Notes under the pieces: generated by a model
What the model was told of the DNA's origin: nothing
Database searches by the model: none
The model's input: the letters and a program-made list of their open reading frames with translations, nothing else
Part shown: piece by piece, positions 32,376 through 41,634 of the stretch
Position numbering within the stretch: position 1 is the stretch's first letter
Layout of the letters: the number at the start of each line of letters is the position of its first letter
Translations under genes and position numbers: made by a program
Assembly (NCBI RefSeq): GCF_026672545.1
Contig: NZ_JAPPRJ010000001.1
Location: 558,001 to 622,000, forward strand
Source of the DNA: Rhizobium sp. SL86
GTDB taxonomy: Bacteria; Pseudomonadota; Alphaproteobacteria; Rhizobiales; Rhizobiaceae
Direction of reading: 5' to 3'
DNA: 64,000 bases

Positions 32376-32645
32376 ATGATGCCCTTGAAACCAACGCAGC
32401 AGGTGGAGCGAATCCAAACCGGGATCCGGCTAGAGAAACGCCTCGTAAAGGTGTTGAAAGCCCTGGCCGAACACCGTGACATGACGCTCGGGGACCTCGT
32501 GGAGGGGATCGTGTTGCATGCCTTTGAAGGCAAGAGCCCGTTTTCCGCCGACACGATTACCGTGATCGACAGCCTCCGGAAAATCTACGGACTTGATCTG
32601 TCGGCCGCTGACAGCCACGCGCTCGCGGATCGCAAGGGAGAATAG
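32376..32645 (+). CDS. small RHH-like (CopG/Arc type) protein
   Basis: This is an 89-residue cytosolic protein. The segment RIQTGIRLEKRLVKVLKALAEHRDMTLGDLVEGIVLHAF reads as a short strand followed by two helices, the ribbon-helix-helix pattern of small DNA-binding repressors; the C-terminal part (IDSLRKIYGLDLSA) is of unknown role. An ATG occurs at 32376 and again at 32379. It lies 49 bases before an SRPBCC gene on the same strand, probably one operon, with GTAC repeats in front that may be its own operator. The regulatory role is inferred from fold and context only. Confidence 0.75.
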   Translation: MMPLKPTQQVERIQTGIRLEKRLVKVLKALAEHRDMTLGDLVEGIVLHAFEGKSPFSADTITVIDSLRKIYGLDLSAADSHALADRKGE

Positions 32646-32694
32646 CGCCAGGGTCAGTCCTTCGTCCGACATCTCAACGTTCAAAGGACAGGAT

Positions 32695-33153
32695 ATGTTT
32701 ACCCCTCAGCATGACGACCAGCAGCATACGATCACCCTCGCCCTACCGCCTTCGCGCTGCTTCGACTTCTTCACGCCGGACGGCGAGCGGCTATGGGTGG
32801 ACGACTGGGAACCGGCCTACTACCACCGCCCTGCCGACGGCGCCCTTGAAGGCACGGTCTTCTCGACCGGACACGACGGCGTCACCACGTGGTGGACCGT
32901 CGTGGCTCATGATCCACAACGACACAGCGTTCGCTACAGCCGGCTGACGCCCGGGATCCGGGCGGCCATCGTCGATGTTCGCTGCGACGCTGTCGCAGAA
33001 GGCTCGGCGATAACGGTACGCTACCGCCAGGTCGGTCTCGACGAGAGCGGCAACGACCTGGTGCGCAAGATGACCGGCGACGCCTTCCGCACGATGATCG
33101 AGGTGTGGCGGGAGCGCATTTCCGCGCTGCCGATAAAAGACGCAACGGAATGA
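32695..33153 (+). CDS. SRPBCC (START/Bet v 1-like) family protein
   Basis: This 152-residue protein has no signal peptide. It has the alternating strand pattern of the helix-grip SRPBCC fold (HTITLALPPSRCFDFFTPDGERLWVDDW, GTVFSTG, TTWWTVVAHDPQRHSVRY, SAITVRYRQVGLD) and a long C-terminal helix (NDLVRKMTGDAFRTMIEVWRERISAL). Such proteins bind hydrophobic ligands or act as polyketide cyclase-like proteins; the ligand is unknown. The start follows AAAGGACAGGAT. Pairing with the RHH-like gene suggests ligand-linked or co-regulated expression. Confidence 0.82.
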   Translation: MFTPQHDDQQHTITLALPPSRCFDFFTPDGERLWVDDWEPAYYHRPADGALEGTVFSTGHDGVTTWWTVVAHDPQRHSVRYSRLTPGIRAAIVDVRCDAVAEGSAITVRYRQVGLDESGNDLVRKMTGDAFRTMIEVWRERISALPIKDATE

Positions 33154-33183
33154 TTGGCGCGGCCCTCGTTTCAACGGCATGGC

Positions 33184-33225
33184 CTATTCGCCCACGTGGC
33201 GGGGGATAAAGCGGCAGCCACTCAT
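33184..33225 (-). pseudogene. parE toxin gene remnant (13-codon stub)
   Basis: The ATG at 33225 overlaps the reconstructed parD stop as ATGA, the usual parD-parE junction. It encodes only MSGCRFIPRHVGE before TAG. The beginning resembles ParE N-termini (MSG-Y-R), but what follows is the 3' end of the SRPBCC gene on the other strand and shows no ParE sequence. The rest of the toxin appears to be deleted. The assignment relies on position and a short match. Confidence 0.45.
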
Positions 33226-33469
33226 CGTTGATGCCTTTCACCCATCAGGCGCTTGAGCTCTTCCGGATCGAAAGGAACCGAGGGCCCGCTATTCTCCCCC
33301 TCGATCAGCGCATTGCGCAAAGCCATTCCAGCTTTCGCTGATCCTCTTCCAAGAGCCGCAGCCCTGCTTCGACGACAGCCTGTGGCGAGGCAAAACGGCC
33401 GCTTTCCACCTGTTCAACGACAAAGCGGTCCAGCGGTTCATCCAGGGTGACTTGAAACGGCTTTTTCAT
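33222..33469 (-). pseudogene. parD: ParD-type antitoxin gene, frameshifted
   Basis: From ATG 33469 (GGAGG six bases upstream) the first 49 codons give a ParD/RHH N-terminus (FQVTLDEPLDRFVVEQVESG, SPQAVVEAGLRLLEEDQRKLEW). That frame ends soon after at a TGA at 33305. The expected ParD C-terminus (LRNALIEGENSG, PFDPEELKRLMGE) continues in another frame and ends at TGA 33222. A 2-base insertion or 1-base deletion near 33321 explains it. Restored length would be about 81 residues, normal for ParD. With the toxin stub next to it, the module is best read as decayed. Confidence 0.8.
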
Positions 33470-33537
33470 GCAAAGCCTCCAGCGCTGGGCCTGATTGCCT
33501 TGGTCTATCATAGATATCGGACAGGCCGGAAGATGGA

Positions 33538-33565
33538 GGCAAAAGACCCCGCCGGAGCGGGGTCT
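33538..33565 (-). terminator. terminator of glyS
   Basis: On the minus strand AGACCCCGC pairs with GCGGGGTCT around TCCG, followed by TTTTGCC. It lies just after the glyS stop codon. Confidence 0.85.
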
Positions 33566-33572
33566 GGAAGGA

Positions 33573-35726
33573 TCAGCCGGAAATCTTCGAGAAGTCCGCG
33601 ACCGTGCCGGTCGCCTCGCGGATCGCCTTCAGGAGCGCCAGGCGGTTGGCGCGGATCGCTAAATCCTCGTCGTTGACGAGAACGGCTTCGAAGAAGGCGT
33701 CCACCGGGCCGCGCAGCTTCGAGAGTGCCTCCATGGCCGAGCGGAAATCTTCCGTGGCGACCGCGGCTGCGGCCTCGGAGGTTGCCGCCTTGATCGCCGC
33801 ATAGAGTGCCTTTTCGGCGTCGACCGCCAAGAGTTCGTCTGCGACGCCATCGGCCACGACCGTGCCCTTCTTTTCCTCGGCGGCGAGCAGCTGCGTGGCG
33901 CGCTTGGTGCCGGACAGCAGGTTCTTGCCGTCTTCCGAGGTGATGAAGGCGGTGAGCGCTTCGGCACGCCGCGCGATCAGCAGCAGGTCATCGGCGTCCG
34001 GCGTCAGCACCGCATCGATGATGTCGTGGCGGGCGCCCATGTCGCGCAGATAGACTTTCAGACGGTCGTGGAAGAAGGAGAGGAGGTCGGCATCCTTGAA
34101 CACGGTCAGCAGCGGCAGCCGTACCTTCCGTTCCAGAATGATGCGCACCACGCCGAGCGCCGCGCGACGCAGCGCATAGGGATCCTTCGAACCGGTCGGC
34201 TTTTCATCGATGGCCCAGAAACCGACGAGGGTATCCAGCTTGTCGGCCAGCGCGACGGTGATCGCCACCTTGTCGTCCGGCACGCGGTCGGAGGGGCCCT
34301 GCGGCTTGTAATGATCCTCGATGGCGGCGGCGACAGAGGGATTTTCACCCTGGATACCTGCATATTTGCGGCCCATCAGGCCCTGCAGTTCCGGGAATTC
34401 ACCAACGGCTTCCGTGCGAAGATCGGCTTTTGCCAACACCACGGCGCGATCGACAAGCGCCTCGTCCGCACCGACGACCGGCGCGATCTGCCGGGCCAGC
34501 GCGCGGATGCGCTCCACACGCTCACCTTGCGTGCCGAGCTTGGCATGGAAGGTGACGTTCAGCGCATCGAGCTTGGCCATACGCTGGTCGAGCGGCCTCT
34601 TCAGGTCGAGGCCGAATTTCCGGGCAGAGGCTTCCAGCGTTTCCAGATCCGGCAGGTTGCCCTGGTCGCGGGTCCAGAAATGCTTGGCATCCGAAAGACG
34701 CGCACGCACGACCTTGCCGTTGCCGTGCATGATCTCCTTGCCGCCGTCCTTCGCCTCGATGTTCGAGACGAGGATGAAGCGGTTGGAGAGGTTTTCGTTG
34801 TCGCCCTGCGGGCGGGTGACGAAACACTTCTGGTTCGTCTTGATGGTGAGGCGGATGATTTCCGCCGGGATCTGGAGATATTCCTCCTCGAACGTGCCCA
34901 TCAACACATGCGGCCACTCCACGAGGCCGGAGACTTCTTCCAGCAGGCCCTCGTCTTCCACCAGCTCGAGGCCGTTGGCGAAAGCGAGATCGCGTGCATC
35001 GTGCAGGATCACGTCCTTGCGACGCTCGGCATCCAGCATCACCTTCGCCTTTTCCAGGCTTGCGACGTAATCGTCGAAACGGCGGACGGTGATGGCGTCC
35101 GGCGCGTGGAAACGGTGACCATAAGTGACATTCGACGCCACAATGCCGTCCACCGCGAAGGGGATGACCTGGGTTTCGTCATGTTCGGGGCCGAACAGGC
35201 AGACGATCGACTGCAGCGGGCGCACCCAGCGCAGGCTTTCCGAACCCTTGCCCTCGATGCCGGCGTAAGCCATGCCCTTCGGCATGGAGGCGGCACCGGA
35301 GCGCATCGACTTCGGCCAGGGGAAGGAACGGATGATGCCCGGCATCACATCGGCAATGATCTCTTCCGCCACACGGCCGGGTTTCGAGACGACCGCCACA
35401 TAAAAATCGCCCTTCTTCGGATCGGAGACGACCTGCGCTTCGGACACCGAGGAGAGACCGGCCTTGCGCAGAAAACCCTGCACGGCCTGTTCCGGCGCCT
35501 TGGTGGACGGGCCCTTGATCTCCTCGCGCTGATCGGCCGAACGGGCGGTCAGCCCGCGGATATCGAGCGTCAGGCGACGCGGCGTCCAATATTCGCGCGC
35601 GCCCTCATAGGTCAGACCCGCCTCGACCAGCGCATCGGTGACGAGCTTCTTCAGGTCGCCGGCAGCCTTTCGCTGCATGCGAGCGGGAATTTCCTCGGAG
35701 CGGAGTTCGAGCAGAAGATCAGGCAT
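33573..35726 (-). CDS. glyS: glycyl-tRNA synthetase beta subunit
   Basis: This 717-residue protein has the full length of the bacterial GlyRS beta chain. The opening [16 protein letters not shown], then [38 protein letters not shown], the HD-like region [22 protein letters not shown] (here GRKYAG) and the C-terminal anticodon-binding/DALR part ([21 protein letters not shown]) are recognisable. It binds tRNA-Gly and forms an alpha2beta2 enzyme with GlyQ. The alpha subunit gene lies about 8.4 kb upstream on the same strand with several unrelated genes between, so the two are probably not one operon here. Confidence 0.97.
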   Translation of the reverse strand: MPDLLLELRSEEIPARMQRKAAGDLKKLVTDALVEAGLTYEGAREYWTPRRLTLDIRGLTARSADQREEIKGPSTKAPEQAVQGFLRKAGLSSVSEAQVVSDPKKGDFYVAVVSKPGRVAEEIIADVMPGIIRSFPWPKSMRSGAASMPKGMAYAGIEGKGSESLRWVRPLQSIVCLFGPEHDETQVIPFAVDGIVASNVTYGHRFHAPDAITVRRFDDYVASLEKAKVMLDAERRKDVILHDARDLAFANGLELVEDEGLLEEVSGLVEWPHVLMGTFEEEYLQIPAEIIRLTIKTNQKCFVTRPQGDNENLSNRFILVSNIEAKDGGKEIMHGNGKVVRARLSDAKHFWTRDQGNLPDLETLEASARKFGLDLKRPLDQRMAKLDALNVTFHAKLGTQGERVERIRALARQIAPVVGADEALVDRAVVLAKADLRTEAVGEFPELQGLMGRKYAGIQGENPSVAAAIEDHYKPQGPSDRVPDDKVAITVALADKLDTLVGFWAIDEKPTGSKDPYALRRAALGVVRIILERKVRLPLLTVFKDADLLSFFHDRLKVYLRDMGARHDIIDAVLTPDADDLLLIARRAEALTAFITSEDGKNLLSGTKRATQLLAAEEKKGTVVADGVADELLAVDAEKALYAAIKAATSEAAAAVATEDFRSAMEALSKLRGPVDAFFEAVLVNDEDLAIRANRLALLKAIREATGTVADFSKISG

Positions 35727-35848
35727 GGAAATAGCTTTTTGCTGGTTGTTCAGGCTGCGGCGGACTTAGCAAGCCGCGCAGCACTTGTCACCCATGAAAC
35801 CGCCCAATCAGCCTGCCGGCGCGCTGCAATATCCCCCGCAGGCCCGCG

Positions 35849-37561
35849 TCAGCCGAACAGCTCGCGCATGCGAAAATGATAGCTGCCGGAGCGGAAATGA
35901 CTGGCGGTCCAGCCATCGGTCGGATCGAGAAGCGCGGCCTTTCTCGGATCCCCTCGTTTTTCGCGCGCGAGTTTCAGCGCGACGGTGCGAAAATAGAGGT
36001 GGTTGAAGAGGCGCATATATTCGCTGACATAGATGTCCGCCACACGGCGGAAATCGGGCCCACGCAGCAGCATCATGTTCTCATCATTGCCGGTGACCGA
36101 GGGATTGGAAAAATTGGCGGACCCACACAAGATCTGCGGATCATCGGACAAGGCATCGATCAGCATGATTTTCGTGTGGATGTAGAAGATGTTGCCGCGG
36201 CTGCGGTAATGCTCCTCGGCACGGAACCACTCATCCAGCGCGTGGCCGGCCAGTTTCAAGGCGATCGACTGCGCATTGAGCTTGGCACCGAGCGCGATGC
36301 GGGTATCGCGATCACTTTCCAGCACCGCCTGATTGGCGGCGTTGCGGTCCGCGCGCTCCATCAGGATGAAGCGGATAAAGTCCTTGTCCTCAGCGAATTC
36401 CGCCACCAGCTGCTCGGCAACACCAAAGGCGGCGGTGAACATCACCGAGGAGGTTGCCTCCCCCATACGCTCCGCCACCCATTCCAGAAGCCCGGCGCGG
36501 CGCGGCGAAAAGACGGCCGTCATCGTGCCATCCGCCAGCGGGCCGGCGGGATCGGGAAACTGGACGCTGTTGAAGGTCTTGAACGCCGAGGTCTGCGGAT
36601 CTGTGGCGAGCATCTCCCAGTACCGGTTGTACCGCGCCGCCAGAGCCGGATCACGCACGACATGCGCGACATTGCTCTGCCCCAGAAAACCGGAGGGCGT
36701 GAAGTTGGTCGATCCCGTGAGGATCTGCAAAGGCGCGCCATCTTTCAGCAGCACGATGAACTTGTTGTGCGGGATCTTGGAAAAATTCCGGCGCGGATGC
36801 AGGCTGACATTCGCAGTGGTTTCCAGACCGCTGGCGGTGATCGTCTCAACATTCTTGCTGCTCGTCTCATCCAGCACGATGCTTCCATCCCGCTTGGCCT
36901 TGCCGGCGTCGTAACAGATCTGCACCTTCGCGCCGGTCCCTGCCGCCATCTTCAGCGCCTCCAGGATCGGCGGATAGAAGAATTCGTAGGCTGCGACACG
37001 CAGTTCAAACTCCGGTCCCTTCGCTTCGGCGATATAGGCGAGCACTCCTTCCAGCAGCCCGCGCGAGAGCCATTTGACCTTGTCGTTGGAGGGATCGTTC
37101 TGTTCCGCAGCCGTCGGCCCGACATTGCCGAATTTATCGGCGAAAGCCTGGCTCGGAATGGCACCGCGGTTGAAATACACGCTGTGGACATCCCCCTCGG
37201 CATTGGCGGTATCGACAGCGACGTCGATCTCCGGACCATAGGTCAGTGCCGTCGGTGTTCCGTAAACCGCCTGGACCACATAATCGTAATGCCGGCCCGG
37301 CTCCGTGCCGTAATCGCCCCATTGGAAATCCTGGACGGGATGTTCGCGTGTCGAACGCCGCTCGCCCGGTTTCGGATTGGGATTGGTGGCTTCGAAGAAC
37401 TTGAAACCGCGCATCCAGGAAATCGACCGGTCGACGCTGCGCCGTCCAAGCGCAAAACCCAGGAGACCGCGCCGCGCCTCGGGCGTCGCATCAAAACCGA
37501 ACAGAACCGAATGAGATCCGACGACAGGCCGGACACTGATGCCGTCTTTAGCAACCCTCAT
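35849..37561 (-). CDS. phospholipase D-like protein
   Basis: This 570-residue protein has no signal peptide. Two PLD-type halves are present. The second motif is canonical (HTKIMLID followed by CGSANFSNPS). The first, HNKFIVLLKDG with TGSTNFTPSGFLG, lacks an aspartate at the normal HxK-x4-D position, as in a recognisable subgroup of PLD-like proteins. An N-terminal domain of about 170 residues (SWMRGFKFFEATNP, GRHYDYVVQAVYG) precedes them. Catalysis on phosphodiesters (lipid or nucleic acid) is inferred; the substrate is unknown. The ATG at 37561 follows GGGAGGG and is clearly better than the 37585 start. Confidence 0.88.
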   Translation of the reverse strand: MRVAKDGISVRPVVGSHSVLFGFDATPEARRGLLGFALGRRSVDRSISWMRGFKFFEATNPNPKPGERRSTREHPVQDFQWGDYGTEPGRHYDYVVQAVYGTPTALTYGPEIDVAVDTANAEGDVHSVYFNRGAIPSQAFADKFGNVGPTAAEQNDPSNDKVKWLSRGLLEGVLAYIAEAKGPEFELRVAAYEFFYPPILEALKMAAGTGAKVQICYDAGKAKRDGSIVLDETSSKNVETITASGLETTANVSLHPRRNFSKIPHNKFIVLLKDGAPLQILTGSTNFTPSGFLGQSNVAHVVRDPALAARYNRYWEMLATDPQTSAFKTFNSVQFPDPAGPLADGTMTAVFSPRRAGLLEWVAERMGEATSSVMFTAAFGVAEQLVAEFAEDKDFIRFILMERADRNAANQAVLESDRDTRIALGAKLNAQSIALKLAGHALDEWFRAEEHYRSRGNIFYIHTKIMLIDALSDDPQILCGSANFSNPSVTGNDENMMLLRGPDFRRVADIYVSEYMRLFNHLYFRTVALKLAREKRGDPRKAALLDPTDGWTASHFRSGSYHFRMRELFG

Positions 37562-37638
37562 GGCGCACACCCTCCCGTTTGGCACATGCTAGTTTAACTT
37601 TATGTCAAATTCGCAAATGCGCGCAAGGGTTGAGAGCG

Positions 37639-39582
37639 CTACCAGCCTCCGCCGCCGCCCCCGCCGCCACCGCCGCCAGAAAAACCGCCGCTGGAGGAAA
37701 AGCCGGAAGAGGACGACGATTTCGGTTCCGGAATAGTGGAGGCGATCGTCGAGGCCATGGACGAGGAAAAACCGCCAATGCTGGTGCCGAAATCACCGAA
37801 CGAGCTGCCGTGATACCAAGCCGGCTGGTAGGCAGCTGCCGCAGCGCCCGCCGCGGCGCTGGCGAGCCAGGTCTCGAAGGTCTCACTCCACGGCTGCTCG
37901 ACGCCGAGCGCCACCGCATAGGGCAGAAGCGTTTCGAAATGCTGCGGCGACATCTTGGGTGCGCCCGCCATGTTCAGCCGGTCGCGTTCGGCAAGCGTCA
38001 GATAGGTTTTCAGCCCCTCGATGCCCGCCATCAGCTTGGCGCCAAGCGGGGTCGGCGCGCCCATCAGGAAGAAAAAGACGGCATTGATGAGGGTAAGGCC
38101 GCCAAAGGCCGCAAGCACCGGCCACTGGTGGTTTTCGATGGAGCCGATAATTCCGGCAAACAGCGTTGCGGCAAGCGACAGACCGATAAAACCGACGAGC
38201 GCGAAAACAAGAACGGCACCGATCCTGGCCGCTACGCCGCGCTTGCGCAGCAATCTGCGCCCGGCATTCAAGGCGACCCCGCCCCAGACGACGCCGAAAA
38301 CCATTGGTGCCACCAGGAAAGCGATACTGTCCGGATCGAAATCGCCGAAGGCGATCAGCGCAAAACCCATCAGCAGGCTCAAGGCAATGCCGCCGATCGA
38401 ATAACCGATATTGCCTTTGTAGTAGCGGCCGCGATGTTCCTTCTCGATGGCCGTCCGGAAGGTGCTGCCGACGTTCTGCACGCGCTCGCCATTCCCCTTG
38501 TCGATGACAAGTTCATCGCCCGGATCCGGCAGTTCACGCATCAGCGCGGCCTGGCCGGAAGGCAGCTTTTCCGATAGCGGCTTTTCGGTGCGGCGCACGA
38601 CGATACGGCGTTCCAGGTCATCCAGCGTCATGTAACCCTTGACCGCCAGATCGATGAAGCTGGCCGACAGCGCCTCCCAGCCGGCACCGGAAAAACCCTT
38701 GTTGTGCACGTAGTTGACGAGCGCCGGTGACAAACCCTCCGGCGCGTCCCAGCGCGGCACCACCACGCCGCCCTCCGGATCACGGCCCACGCGCCGCCAG
38801 AACCAGACGTAATAGAACGTGACGAGCAAAAGCCCGCCACCGCCGATGAAAAGATTGATGTTGTCGCGCAGGAACCAGGCGCGCTCTTGATCGGCGGACG
38901 GCGGTGCGATCGATCCCTTCGGCATCGAGATCGCAATCGTCAGCCCCTCCTGCGGACGCAGCGGCCGGGTGGTCTCGAAAGCGGGGGCTGAGCGGCTGCC
39001 GGTGGCGCGGGCGTTCCGATCGGTCGAACCTTCCGGGCCGGTGAAGAAGGTCGTTTCCTGTGCCCTGACCCCATCCGGCAGGCTGACCACGGCGGACGCC
39101 CGGTTGATCGGAAACAGCCAGCCATTGCCGGTGACATTCCAGTAGAATTCGTCGTGATCCTCGAAATGGCGGATCTGACGGTCCGTGCGATAGGTCAGTT
39201 CATAGGTATGGCGGCCCGGATCGAGCAGCGTTTCGGCCGAACCCATATAGATGCGGATACCACCCGAGATCGTCTCGGTGTGCCAGTCCTCGTCGCCGCC
39301 GTCGCGGGCGACGGAGAGGATCTCGAAGCCGACCTTCTGCCGGCGGCCGTTGGCATCCACCATGTAAAGCGGGAAATCGCGAAAAATGCCGCGACGGATC
39401 TCCTGCCCCTCGGCGTTAACGGTGATGATTTCCGTCACGGTGATCGCGCCATCGGCGGCAATGTCGATCTCCGAGCGGTAGCTGTCGATGACTTCGGCGG
39501 CGCGGGCCGCTCCCGACGCAAGCAGAACCGGCAAAAGAACTGCCAGAACCAGGAGTGCCGCGCGCCGGAAAGCTGCCGTCAT
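37639..39582 (-). CDS. DUF2207 membrane protein
   Basis: This is a 647-residue protein: signal peptide ([22 protein letters not shown]), a beta-rich extracytoplasmic DUF2207 domain ([29 protein letters not shown]), one TM near 245, a cytoplasmic segment ([21 protein letters not shown]), several TMs at about 400-540, and a Ser/Gly-rich tail ending in a run of glycines and Trp. DUF2207 proteins often accompany LemA; here lemA lies two genes upstream. The start at 39582 has AAGGAA upstream and lies 4 bases after the aroA-type stop, so the three genes probably form one transcript. Function unknown, envelope-related. Confidence 0.9.
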   Translation of the reverse strand: MTAAFRRAALLVLAVLLPVLLASGAARAAEVIDSYRSEIDIAADGAITVTEIITVNAEGQEIRRGIFRDFPLYMVDANGRRQKVGFEILSVARDGGDEDWHTETISGGIRIYMGSAETLLDPGRHTYELTYRTDRQIRHFEDHDEFYWNVTGNGWLFPINRASAVVSLPDGVRAQETTFFTGPEGSTDRNARATGSRSAPAFETTRPLRPQEGLTIAISMPKGSIAPPSADQERAWFLRDNINLFIGGGGLLLVTFYYVWFWRRVGRDPEGGVVVPRWDAPEGLSPALVNYVHNKGFSGAGWEALSASFIDLAVKGYMTLDDLERRIVVRRTEKPLSEKLPSGQAALMRELPDPGDELVIDKGNGERVQNVGSTFRTAIEKEHRGRYYKGNIGYSIGGIALSLLMGFALIAFGDFDPDSIAFLVAPMVFGVVWGGVALNAGRRLLRKRGVAARIGAVLVFALVGFIGLSLAATLFAGIIGSIENHQWPVLAAFGGLTLINAVFFFLMGAPTPLGAKLMAGIEGLKTYLTLAERDRLNMAGAPKMSPQHFETLLPYAVALGVEQPWSETFETWLASAAAGAAAAAYQPAWYHGSSFGDFGTSIGGFSSSMASTIASTIPEPKSSSSSGFSSSGGFSGGGGGGGGGGGW

Positions 39583-39586
39583 TTCC

Positions 39587-40843
39587 TTATCCCCTGTCGA
39601 TACCGACACCGAGCGAGGCCATGGCATTCCAGTAGTCCGGATAGGTTTTGCCCACGCAATCCGGATCGAGAATGGTGATGCCGTCGATCTTCAGGCCGGC
39701 CAGCGCAAAACTCATGGCAATGCGGTGATCGGCGAAGGTGTCGATCTCGGCCGGCAGATGCTGGCCGGCAAGCGCCGGATCGGAGGCGACCAGAAGGTCG
39801 TCGCCCTCCTCCGTCGCCAAACCGTCGCGGATGTTGTTGAGGCCGGTCGAGAGTGCCCGGATGCGGTCGCATTCCTTGACGCGCAGGTTGGCGATGCCGA
39901 CGAACCGCACCGGCGTTTCGTTGAAGGCGGCAAGCACCGCGATCGTCGGGATGGCATCCTGCATCTGGCTGCCATCGATCACCGCCGGCATATGCGGGAA
40001 AGCCGAAATCACGTCATAGGCTTTTGCATCCGGCTGGGTGAAGGCGGTTGCCGGCGTGCCGATGTCGATCCGACCGCCGGTCAGAACTTCCGCGCCCCAG
40101 AGATAGGTGGCGGCAGAGGCGTCCGGCTCGATGTGGAAATCGGTCGCGGTGTAACCGGTCGGTTCGATGCGCCAGACGGCGGACGATGGCTGCTCGACCT
40201 TCGCACCAAAGGCCCTCATGGCGGAAAGCGTCAGGTCGATATAACCGCGCGCGCCGATCTCGGCACCGGCGAGTTCTATCTCAAAAGGCTCGGAGGCGCA
40301 GGCCGCCGCCATCAACAGCGCCGATACGTATTGGCTGGAGAGACCCGCATCGATCACCACGCGGTTCTTCTTGAACGTTCCATTGGCATCGATCGCGACC
40401 GGCGGGCAACCGGACGGAGCGGCAATCGCGACGCCCAAGGATTGCAACGCATCGACCAGCGGCTGGATCGGGCGCTTGCGCATGTGCTGATCGCCATCAA
40501 CAACGAAACGCCCGTGGCCAAGCGCCACCGCCGCCGTCAGAAAACGCGTCGCGGTGCCGGCATTGCCGAGGAACAGCGGCTTTTCGGGAGCCTTCAGCAC
40601 GCCGGTGCCGGTGACGACGAAGGTCGTTGCATCCGGCTCGTCCACCGTCACGCCCATGGCGCGCAACGCCTCTGCCATATAACGCGTGTCATCGCTCTTC
40701 AGCGCACCGGTGAGACGGCTGGTGCCCTTGGCAAGACCTGCAAGCAGGAGCGCCCGGTTGGTGATGGATTTCGAACCCGGAGGGCTCACCCGGCCGACGA
40801 GAGGGGTTTGGGTCGGGCGGATGGTCAGTTTGTCAGTCGTCAT
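39587..40843 (-). CDS. aroA: 3-phosphoshikimate 1-carboxyvinyltransferase (EPSP synthase)
   Basis: This 418-residue enzyme has [14 protein letters not shown] (phosphate binding), [47 protein letters not shown] and [14 protein letters not shown], all EPSP synthase signatures. It makes EPSP from shikimate-3-phosphate and PEP in aromatic amino acid synthesis. The motifs ([26 protein letters not shown]) differ clearly from the CP4-type class II EPSPS of Agrobacterium, which I recall beginning with a GDKSISHR motif. Its position between lemA and DUF2207, away from other aro genes, makes a second copy likely; I cannot see the rest of the genome. Confidence 0.92.
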   Translation of the reverse strand: MTTDKLTIRPTQTPLVGRVSPPGSKSITNRALLLAGLAKGTSRLTGALKSDDTRYMAEALRAMGVTVDEPDATTFVVTGTGVLKAPEKPLFLGNAGTATRFLTAAVALGHGRFVVDGDQHMRKRPIQPLVDALQSLGVAIAAPSGCPPVAIDANGTFKKNRVVIDAGLSSQYVSALLMAAACASEPFEIELAGAEIGARGYIDLTLSAMRAFGAKVEQPSSAVWRIEPTGYTATDFHIEPDASAATYLWGAEVLTGGRIDIGTPATAFTQPDAKAYDVISAFPHMPAVIDGSQMQDAIPTIAVLAAFNETPVRFVGIANLRVKECDRIRALSTGLNNIRDGLATEEGDDLLVASDPALAGQHLPAEIDTFADHRIAMSFALAGLKIDGITILDPDCVGKTYPDYWNAMASLGVGIDRG

Positions 40844-40881
40844 GTCAGTCTCGGCTGGCGCCCGTTCGGCGCGGAAAGGGA

Positions 40882-41433
40882 TCAGAACTTGACGGTCGGT
40901 ACCGCACGGTCCGCCTCGTTGGCAATCTCGAAATAGGGCTTCTTGGCAAAACCGAACTGGCCGGCCACCAGGTTGGACGGGAAGCTCTCGACCTTCACGT
41001 TGAGGTCACGCGCCGCACCGTTATAATAACGGCGTGACATCTGGATTTCACCCTCGATGGTTTCCAGCGAACGCTGCAGCTCAAGGAAATTCTCGTTGGC
41101 CTTCAGGTCCGGATAGGCTTCCGCAAGCGCGATGATGCGGCCAAGCGCCTGGCCAAGCAGGCCTTCGGCAGCGGCACGGCCCGCCACGTCGCCGCTCGGC
41201 ACGGCCTGCGCCTTGTTGCGCAGCGCCACGACCTCCTCCAGCGTCGATTTTTCGTGGTTGGCATAGCCCTTCACGGTCTCGATCAGGTTGGGGATCAGGT
41301 CGGCGCGGCGCTTCAACTGCACGTCGATGCCGGACCAGGCTTCTTCCGCCATGTTCCGCGACTTCACCAGCCCGTTGTAGATGAAGATGACATACAGTGC
41401 GACGGCCGCGAGTGCGACGAGTGCGATTTCCAT
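40882..41433 (-). CDS. lemA: LemA family protein
   Basis: This 183-residue protein has an N-terminal membrane anchor (IALVALAAVALYVIFIYNGL) followed by the helical LemA domain: NMAEEAWSGIDVQLKRRADLIPNLIETVKGYA, then ALAEAYPDLKANENFLELQRSLETIEGEI and RRYYNGAARDLN, ending PYFEIANEADRAVPTVKF. All are hallmark LemA segments. It is inner-membrane attached. Its function is not well defined; it usually accompanies DUF2207/TPM-type proteins, as here. It heads the lemA-aroA-DUF2207 run on the minus strand and is divergent from the histidine kinase gene. Confidence 0.95.
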   Translation of the reverse strand: MEIALVALAAVALYVIFIYNGLVKSRNMAEEAWSGIDVQLKRRADLIPNLIETVKGYANHEKSTLEEVVALRNKAQAVPSGDVAGRAAAEGLLGQALGRIIALAEAYPDLKANENFLELQRSLETIEGEIQMSRRYYNGAARDLNVKVESFPSNLVAGQFGFAKKPYFEIANEADRAVPTVKF

Positions 41434-41634
41434 CAGAGCGCTCCCCCAGAGTGATCGTGAGGCGGAACCTAGCCATTCCCGCGCTGCCTGTCATGGTCTA
41501 TGGCGCAAAAAGTGGGATCTATTTGCTGCCATCCGGTTAACATCGGCAATCAAATACCGGAGCGTGCATGAGCGGCAGGTTAAAGTCTTCCAGGTATTGT
41601 GTCCTTCCTGATCGTTCAACGTGGAGGCGTGGCG

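Noticed and set aside
37639..37710. Short GGC/CCG-type repeat at the end of the DUF2207 gene as a possible repeat array
   Set aside because: It is simply the codon run for the C-terminal polyglycine tail of the protein.
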